Assembly: GCA_033085395.1 (NCBI GenBank)
Contig: JANQBS010000058.1
Span: 62,001 to 126,000, forward strand
Direction: 5' to 3'
Length of the DNA stretch: 64,000 bases
Source of the DNA: Xanthoparmelia taractica
Lineage: Eukaryota; Ascomycota; Lecanoromycetes; Lecanorales; Parmeliaceae
The translations under genes were made by a program, and so were the position numbers. Below, in pieces: positions 56,370 to 64,000 of this stretch. Below the pieces are notes generated by a model. It did not search any database. It saw only the letters and a program-made list of their open reading frames with translations, and was not told where the DNA came from. The stretch's first letter is position 1; each line of letters opens with the position of its first letter.

Positions 56370-57720
56370 GTGAGGAACGCAACCGTAGCATTTGCCCTAC
56401 TCTGTTCCAGATTGATGACCTATACGCTAAACGCGCAACTCTACGTCCCATGCATTTGGTAGAATGGAGGGGGATAGATCTGCCGTATTCAGTAATATAG
56501 CTGTGAGAACGATGAGTGCAGATATGGAGATGAACGCATTGCTCGCCAAAGGCAAAAGAGTTGTGTATCCAACAAGGTGTATCAAGTCCAGTCGTGACCA
56601 TCACATAGTTAGTGAATACAGATATGTTAAAATGATTTGTGAGGTAAGCGGTAGGATTTACAGGACCCGCCATCAAGCGGCATGTCTCGGTTCTCGACAT
56701 TTGGCTCTGAATCACTCCGCCATCATCCGCACGATATCCTCAACCTGCACTTATATCTTGATCCTCGCCGCACTCAAGGCCAAGGAGTCGTATGCTTTCT
56801 GTACCGGAAAGAGACCGCTCGCTGGGCCGCCAAAAGAATTACGGGACCCTGCTGGCTTAACGTAAAGCATATGCTTGAATGCGCAAGGGCTGTGATAAAG
56901 CCTTCATATCTCCTCTCTCTCGCTATAAGATGGAATATGAAAACATATAGGAGCAGCACGGATCGAGGTGGTGAAGGTCCCTCACACTACTTCTAATTCT
57001 GTGAGCTAAAGGTATCTTGAGCAGAGAGATTCTTCCCGGACCCGCGTCCCAGCCTCGCCAGGCCTCTCCGCCCCCAATCCTCAAGCCGGCTCAAGCTCAG
57101 CGGTCGAAAAGCAAGGCCGGTGGTGATGATGTTGGAGTTTGCGATGATGTAAGCTCGTCAAGGTGCAATTACATTCGCAGTCTGGGGTTCAATTTCTTAC
57201 CCCTGTTGATGGGTTTAGTCGTGTTTGAGGAGTCGTTGTAGTTGACTTTTGACCCGATTCTAGGCTGGTGGCCCGGTGGCCCCCCGGAAGGTGGAGTGGT
57301 GTAAGGCTAGCGATCAGCAGTAAGCCTGCTGCAGGCTGCAGGTCAAGGTTTGAACCCCACACAGATGACTTCTCACTGAAGTATTCTCGACAAACATACT
57401 ACCAACCCATGCACCTCCAGCGAACACCATGTATATATTGCTTCCAATGAGCTAGGGAACATCAAGCAAGCCCGGACGTCCAATCAAAGCCAACCCCCAC
57501 CTCCATCTCCCAGTCAGCCAGTTTCCTTTGAAGTCAGCACAGCCCAATATATATCTCGCAGCTAGCTTACCAATTACCGCTGACCATACATTGCGTACTC
57601 TGAAGTAGAGGGTCCACACCACGCCTCTCTTCCACTCCTGTTGGTTCGAGATAGTGCGCAAGATCACCCGCTCTTGCGCTCCAACAACAGACATGCGACA
57701 GGTTCCCTAGCTCCAGCAGT
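56370..57720. other. Gene-poor stretch
   Basis: No supported gene. A weak tRNA-like word (TGGTGTAAGG with GGTTTGAACCCC, 57297-57358) occurs but does not fold as a tRNA. The last part should be the promoter of the next gene. Confidence 0.4.
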
Positions 57721-60700
57721 ATGTCTATGCTAAACTGGGGAATTGGGGACCTCTTGGCCGTTACCAAGCTTGCCTGGGACCTCTATCACAACTGCTTTCT
57801 CGTTGCGCGCGAGGCGCCTGACGACTTCAGACAGCTTGTTAACGAGCTTGCCTCGCTGCAAGCTTGCCTACGCACATTACGGGACGATGTCAATTCCGAC
57901 AAGTCCTTTCTGGATAGGCTGGGCGACAACCGGAAGCAGACCTTGGAGCGATGCTTAGCAAACTGCTTCGACACTCTGCGCCAACTGCAAAAGCTCGTGA
58001 TCAAATACCGAGAACTGGGGGTTGGAGATGGCTTACAATTCTGGAGAAAGCTGAAATGGGTGGGGAAACAAGGGGAAATTGCAGAGCTCAAGTCAAAGAT
58101 CATGGTACACACATGCAACATTAGTCTGTGCATGAGCTCTATCGGGAAGTAAGTATTGACGCACCAGCCACTGGTTGATGCTGTGCGTACACCTCCGCTA
58201 AAAGCTTTGTCGCAGCTCTTCTCTTGCTAGGATAGAAACATCGATGATAAAGGCACTCGAAAGACAAGAAGCTTCAACCTCCTCTCAAACACAAAGCTAC
58301 GATAACGAATTAGAAGATGAGGTCGATGAACTTAGTCCTCTTCAAAGAGCTAGGACTACCCCACTAGCCCGTAATGGGTCTCCAGTGGTTGATGGATTGG
58401 GTTTACAAGGCTTACGGCGCGCGTTCACTGGAGCAACTCTGGTGGATACCTTGTCTCGCGTATCGCCCGAGACGACACCTTCAACAACGAGCGAAGAAGA
58501 GGCGTCGGAATTGGGGTCTCCGAAAATGGCCAGGGAGGTTTCCGTATTCAAGAAAACCCCAACACAGATGGGTAAGATGAGAAAGGGTTCGTCCACGAGC
58601 ATGGACCAAGGCCTCAAGGCCTTTCCCTCAAGTCCAAGGATTTCTGAGGAAAACAGTCGGGAGATTCCCAGAAGCAGTCCTGCGGGCGACGATCTGAAGA
58701 AGGCTCGCTCAACAAGACTGATGTCGACGGGTGGAGAATCAATGATGACGAGCAACGGCATTGGCAGCAAAGCTCCTAACGTTGTTGATGTGGTAGCTGA
58801 AGCAATGCAAGAGCTGGCTAGAGTCCGGCAACAAGAGCAGTCAGCGAGGCCATTGCGAATCGTACGGCAAGACCCGGTGCATAGACCTCATGATGCTCTC
58901 AGAGAACGCTTTCAGGAACTTGCAGAGGATGAACTAAAGATCCGAAGGTTGAATGCAAGGGACTGGCTGAGAGTGGCCACTTGGTGGCTACTGAAGGCAA
59001 GGTTCAATACGAGGGTAGAGGAGCGGTCCCAGTACTTGAGTACACGCGGGAGCTTCAGCGTTTCTGGGGTCTCTAATGGAGGGACATCAGCAGTCAATCA
59101 AGCTTACGTTGACCTCCTGAAGGCCTCATGGATACTCTACGATATCATACTAAAAGACGATAATGATAAGGCATCTTTAATGACAGACGAGAATCGGAAA
59201 ATGTTCTACAACCTTTCAGACGGCATCAGTGAAGATCTAAGCGACTTTCAACCCGTTGATGCGCCGGAAAAGGATACACTTCTATGCCAGAATTACAACA
59301 TATGGGAGCTTCTTCAACCGGAAGAAGAGACGTATGATCAGGAGGACCTACTCCCTGGTTTAGAGAATAGCCGATGGATCACTGTCGAACAAGACGACGC
59401 AGGAGAAGAATACGAACAAGTACTCTTTAGAACCTTTGTCAATGCAGCCATTGGTGGGAAGAGGCATAGAATGAGATCAAAGGGTGCTCCTTACATGTTA
59501 CTTCTGTCTACCAAGGAAGGCGAAAGTGAGCCCAAGGTTACCCTCTGCAACCAAAGCGGAACATTATGCCTGACCCGCGACTTCACCATTGAAGACCTGC
59601 AAGATAAAGAATCGTCTTTAAGTCCTTTTGCAGGATCAGGCATCAGTCCCAGAGACACCATACCCCTAAACTTTGGCCGAACGAACATCACAGTGGCGTT
59701 CACCAATGAAGTTGATCTCCAACAGTTCATGTACATTCCAAGAGCTTACTTTGACGCTGTGAAAAGGAGAGAGCCTCGGCAGTTCGAGAAAGCTACTGAG
59801 ACTCTGATCTTCAAAAGCTCTGTAGAGGTCTTTGAGCAATTAAAAGCGTCAACGATGAAGTCCATGAATCCTCGACAAATATTCCGATCATGTGATCTTC
59901 GTGTCCTTGAGACGACCAGCAAGGAGGGATGGCGAACGACAAGGAGAGTGGTCATCAGTTCATCTGCAGGCGAGCCAAGACCATGGTGCACGGAGCTTTT
60001 CTTACCTCTAAGTCGTATCCAAATCCGAAGGGAAGGTCTAGCACGGCAGCTTACCGTGAAATGGTCTGATTGCACACACGAAAAAGCTGACAAGACGGAC
60101 GGTAACTACAACAAAATCTACACCTATGTCTACGATGACAGCAACCCAAATATCGCTCTACAACTGCTTTTTCGCAATTCTCAAGATGCGACGGACTTCG
60201 AACAGACCGTCCTCCGGCTCTCCGTTCCCCCAATCTTCTCCACCCCTGGAACCGATCCCCGCTTTGTCTACAACATTTCCGATACAGAACCGAACCCAAA
60301 GAATTACAAAGCGCTCCTCCTAACACACACTCGCTTCGAGTGGCGGTACAGCGAGCTCTTCTACATGTACCGAGATACAGACTATCAATTCGACCGCTCA
60401 GCCCTCCGCGTCCGACTCCCTCAGGTCTACTACACAGATTACGTCTCCACCTTTGTAGACAAACTTTACAAACCCCCTCCTGATGAACCGCCCCGCTTTT
60501 CCCACTGCGAAAAACGCGTCGGCAACACTCCTCTCGACTTCGACGATGAAACCGTTGCTTTCCGCTTCATGTCTGCCCTCACCGGTAATCATGATCTCAT
60601 CTTCTCCCGCCGTGCCCTTTACATCACCACCAAACCGCCCAAGAAATTCGGTGGCACAAAATCCAATAAAGGCACAGCCGAAGTACAGCTCTGGCTTAGA

Positions 60701-61107
60701 GGCAATAGCGTTCGGCTAGTCAGCCGGTGGGAAGACAAGGTCGAAGACAAGTGGATGAGCATGCAGGTTCCGAGGGATGGCCTGGCACATTCGAAGGACA
60801 CGAACCGTGCTAATCTGCCGAAGATGGAGTATGATCGGGGAAGGAAGATTGATATGGCGAATCTTGTGGCGAGAGATAGTAGGGAGAAGGAGGCGGGAAG
60901 GAGGGTGGGGCCTGTAACCATTGCCTTTGAGAGTGTGAGAGGTGAGTCTGGTTCCTTAGATACTATCTCCTCGCAGAGTTGGAAGGGCGTTTGCTGACTG
61001 TGTGTGTTTTTTGGATAGATCGAGAAGAGTTCGCAGCGGCGCTAGAAGGAAAAGCACCGCCACCTGATAACAAACGAAGTGCATTCGACGATTTAATGGA
61101 TATGTAG
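57721..61107 (+). CDS. Large unknown fungal protein, 1075 residues
   Basis: Exons 57721-58148, 58231-60941 and 61019-61107 join in frame (introns 82 and 77 bases). The N-terminus (1-140) is helical and looks like the N-terminal domain seen in fungal STAND/NACHT-type and effector-like proteins: GIGDLLAVTKLAWDLYHNC, ELASLQACLRTLRDD, LQKLVIKYREL. Residues about 150-340 are Ser-rich and disordered. From about 360 on, a compact part contains DELKIRRLNARDWLRVATWW, FRTFVNAAIGGKRHRMRSKG, DLQQFMYIPRAYFDAVKRR, DCTHEKADK and WEDKVEDKWMSMQVPRDG. It ends in EFAAALEGKAPPPDN and FDDLMDM. There is no nucleotide-binding P-loop. Orthologues seem likely in other Pezizomycotina, but I cannot name a function. Confidence 0.85.
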
Positions 61108-61345
61108 TGCGCTTATATCTGTTTCCGCTGTTCATATCTGGAAAATGTACCATGGCCGTATTTATTCGCATTTCATTTGTATATGCAGCTGGTGGTTTAT
61201 GGTTTGGGGTTTTGAATCGCAAGATACCTATGTACTTACAAGCGTCCAGTACTGCATTGCTTTTTAGTATGTATTTGGCACCTTGAGAAACGCTCAAAAA
61301 GTAAGTTCAGAGTCTAAATGTCTATATTACACCCTAGTCAACTCT

Positions 61346-62672
61346 TCAGGTATCTTTCACTAAGCTTCCATCGTCCATCTGACCCTCTCTCTTGTCTCCC
61401 TCTGCCTTCCATGTCTCCACAAGCCCTTCCTTGGGATCTTCGTCCGGTAGCCCGCGATCCCTCCTCACTTTTAGGACTGCTCCGCGGATTTGCATCGTGC
61501 ATTCCTCTCTCAACTTCACGGCCTCGGGACCATACTTCAACTCCTCGCTCAAGACACCCATTTCGAGCTCATCGCCAGCGTTTCTCTCCCGCCTATCATG
61601 CTCCACTAATCTCTGCCACCTCTCCCTCAACTCATGAAACAAACTCTCCTCATTCTCCCCTCCGACGTTGTCACCAAACCACACCCCGCATCTTTTCCGT
61701 ACCCTGGGCAACCACCGCGGCGCAGTTCGGTTCTCATGCATGATTTCATCGTTGCCCTCAATCCACATGGGTACTATATCAGGACAAACGTCCGGCTCAA
61801 GTATCAAACGCGCGACACCCCATTTGAAATACCGCATCGTCTTCTGCGGATGCTGATGCACGCGTCCTTCGGGAAAGATATGGATCCAGCTGTACCGCCG
61901 CGTTGCGTACGCAGAGGGCGAGGGGAAGGTGTCGAGGCCGTCGGTCGTGTAGGTGAAGTGGTCATTGGGTGACGAGAAAGGGTCTGAGATATCGGGGGAT
62001 CCGAACGACCGGTTGACTGGTAAGGCGGAGCTTGTAGGGGAGAAGGGGGGTCGGGAGAGCAGGCGGACGGCTTCGCGGAGGGTGGGCTGGAAGGGGCCGC
62101 CGTGCGGGTCTTTGTGGAGGCGGTGCGTGGGGAGTACTTGACCTAGTATGAAGAATGTGGACATTGCTCTGTAGTTTGAGATCTGTTAGTCTTGTTCGAT
62201 GGTGCTTGGAAAGGGGAAGGATGGCGTACTTGTTTTTGAAGACGATGTCGTAGCTGCCGAGGGACCAGCGGTGGTTGCTAGGGTTTAGATGGTAGCGGAG
62301 GGGTAGGACTCCCCATGTCACAGGGTCGTCAATGCTGGAGAGTAGCGCTCGTAAGCTAGTGCGTGGGTGGGACTTGGTGTTTTGGTTTCGTTATACGTAC
62401 GTACACGCAGATGTGGTTCGATACTGAGAAACCCTGGTCAGTATTATGGTCACGTCAAGGACTCATTGTTGCCGCATACCAGTAATTAGGCCTCGTTGTC
62501 TGCCATCTATATCTGCCCTCTTGTCCAATAGCTCCAGAAATCCATCGAGCCCATGAGCGTCTTGCCAATTGGGCCCGTGCATGAACGCCCGCGTGAGGGT
62601 TCCTACGATGCCCATGACGGCTGTCGAACTTGCGCACCATAGCCAGCTAGGCGGCGGAGGGTCGTCCGCCAT
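61346..62672 (-). CDS. TAZ1: Tafazzin (cardiolipin acyltransferase), four exons
   Basis: Exons 62480-62672, a 19-base micro-exon 62405-62423, 62230-62334 and 61346-62168 give 379 residues. Key motifs are intact: the HX4D acyltransferase motif appears as SNHICVIDDP, assembled across the micro-exon and its neighbours; then WGVLPLRYHLNPSNHRW, ILGQVLPTHR, FPEGRVHQHP and YFKWGVARLILEP. An N-terminal segment (LWCASSTAVMGIVGTLTRAFM) anchors it in the membrane facing the intermembrane space. Tafazzin remodels cardiolipin acyl chains by transacylation in mitochondria. The micro-exon carries the His of the motif, so skipping it would remove activity and also shift the frame. The gene ends 238 bases after the 1075-residue protein gene, in convergent orientation. 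Confidence 0.93.
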
Positions 62673-62844
62673 CAGACGATCAATTAAGGAGAGTAGAATT
62701 GTAGAGACAGAATGTTTTGTTTAGCTTTACTTTTTCTGGAATTTAGATATTGTCGAACTTTGGCGGCGCTTAGAGATTAGACGCGATCTCAGAGCTTTGA
62801 CTTCATCTTCAGTCTCGCAAGAAAATTACGTTCTATGTCTGGAG

Positions 62845-64000
62845 ATGTCTCATAGTAAGTTAGATGCCTTTGCCTTTGAAATTGTGTGCTCACGCAGCTC
62901 CAGGCAAACGCAACACGTCTCTTGCCTTCTTCACTTCCCATGAACGATCACTTCTCAAATCGAGCTGGGGATCCCAAGCCACTCGCCTCTCAAGGGACTC
63001 GTTCCTACCCTTTGCTTCGTGCCAGCTCTGCCTTCAAATAGCCCGAGACCCTGTAGCATGTGCCGCGAATGGTGACGTTTTCTGCAGGGAATGTGCCGTT
63101 AGCAATTTGCTTGCGCAGGGAAAGGAGATCAAACGGTTGAAGAAGGAAGATGAGCGACGGCAAAAGGAGATCGAGGAGGAGGAGTTAGAGCGAGGAGCGG
63201 AGGAGAAGGAAAGAGCAATTGCGCAATTTGAAAGGACTATGATGGGTTTGGAAGGCGGTGGAAAGAAGAAGGGGAAGAGTGGCGCTTCTGAAGAGGTGGA
63301 TCGAAATGAGGGTAGAGGTGTGAAACGAAAATTCGAGCTCGACGAAGACGAGATCTTGAAGAACGCGAAGGAGGAGAGAATGAAGGCGAGGAAGGTGCTT
63401 GACGAAGAGAAGGTACGAAATAAATGGCGTAGGTCTTACAACGGTGTGCATGGCCGATTGACCGTTTCTAGTCGGCTAAGCCAACACTGCCCTCGTTCTG
63501 GGTGCCATCTCTCACGCCATCCATGAATCACACACAGGCAAGCAAAGCCGCAAAGCTATCGCCCCTCTGTCCTGCGTCTTCCGCTGAGAACAAGCACTCT
63601 CTGTCGCTCAAATCCATAATCACGATCAACTTCAAGACCGTTCCAAATCCTTCTGCGCCGGCGGAGCCGCCGCCTTGCATATGTCCAGCATGCGAGAAGA
63701 ATCTCACCAACACTATCAAAGCAGTCCTTACTATACCTTGTGGCCACGTCCTGTGCAAACCCTGCGCTGCGAAGTTCATGTCTCCGGATAAAGGTCCGCC
63801 GGACCCTCACGCTTCCCCTACCGAACAAAGGGAAAAGAATCGAGTGGTATGCTATGTCTGTGAGACTGATCTTTCTAATAGAAAGACCAAGACAAAAGAC
63901 GGAGAAGACAGAGCCAAAGCAGAAAAAGGAGCAGTGAAGCCAGGTATGGTGGAGTTGAGAAGCGAGGGTACAGGATTTGCGGGTGGAGGAGATAATATGG
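62845..64000 (+). CDS. NOSIP-type RING/U-box protein, 3' end beyond the right edge
   Basis: Exons 62845-62854, 62904-63412 and 63538 to the edge. The first exon is 10 bases (MSH plus one base); the introns are 49 and 125 bases. The N-terminal split zinc-binding domain reads RNTSLAFFTSHERSLLK, FASCQLCLQIARDPVAC and GDVFCRECAV. A charged coiled coil follows (EIKRLKKEDERRQKEIEEEE), then CPACEKNL, TIPCGHVLCKPCAAKF, VCYVCETDL and SEGTGFAGGG, the normal C-terminal signature, close to the real end. Human NOSIP is a ubiquitin ligase first found as a partner of nitric oxide synthase and also a spliceosome component; in fungi the splicing link is the more likely role. An upstream ATG (62835) in another frame stops after six codons. 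Confidence 0.92.

Noticed and set aside
57291..57362. tRNA-like A and B box words
   Set aside because: The B-box-like GGTTTGAACCCC is present but acceptor, D and T stems do not pair consistently.
1..64000. CRISPR array, bacterial operon or rRNA genes
   Set aside because: No regular spacer repeats, no Shine-Dalgarno-led operons and no rRNA were seen; the DNA is fungal nuclear.

Overview
This is nuclear DNA from a filamentous ascomycete (Pezizomycotina). The evidence is many short spliceosomal introns (about 43-125 bases, GTRNGT donors, CTRAC/CTAAT-like branch sites), fungal-only families (fungal-rhodopsin membrane protein, DCW1/DFG5-type GH76, Snx41/Atg20, FHIP), and an AT-rich block whose coding remnants carry only C-to-T/G-to-A type damage, the signature of repeat-induced point mutation (RIP). 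A class such as Leotiomycetes is possible but cannot be settled here. Gene models were built by eye from reading frames, splice signals and family resemblance; no search was run.

Left arm (1-29.6 kb), gene-dense: a zinc-finger protein running off the left edge (-), an acidic unknown protein (-), a short-chain dehydrogenase (-), tRNA-Trp (+), an ascorbate-oxidase-type multicopper oxidase (+) converging on a five-exon fungal-rhodopsin protein (-), the sorting nexin Snx41/Atg20 (+), a GPI-type GH76 mannosidase (+), a Ubp12-like ubiquitin protease (+), a single-pass membrane protein (-), a 56-residue membrane microprotein (-), and a nine-exon THADA/Trm732 HEAT protein (-).

Centre (30.1-37.6 kb): an AT-rich, gene-empty island. 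On its minus strand lies a RIP-destroyed Helitron. The DUF6570-like, Rep and Pif1-helicase parts can still be read in order, but the HUH and Walker A motifs are mutated. Next to it are tandem repeats, nested palindromes that look like a MITE, and a poly(A) tract. A broken tRNA-like sequence sits just outside the left border.

Right arm (37.7-64 kb): TIM23 (+), an unknown protein with an in-frame TAA (+), NC2-alpha/Bur6 (+), FHIP (+), an unknown 351-residue protein (+), a gene-poor stretch, an annexin (+), then a decayed metabolic pair: a GMC oxidoreductase pseudogene (-) and a cytochrome P450 pseudogene (+) that diverge from a shared 0.6-kb spacer. After another gene-poor stretch come a 1075-residue unknown fungal protein (+), tafazzin (-) and a NOSIP-type RING protein (+) that is cut by the right edge.

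Most genes are unrelated housekeeping functions: mitochondrial import and cardiolipin remodelling (TIM23, tafazzin), endosome traffic (Snx41, FHIP), tRNA modification (Trm732), transcription (NC2-alpha) and ubiquitin (Ubp12, NOSIP). The accessory parts are the Helitron island and the dead GMC/P450 pair.
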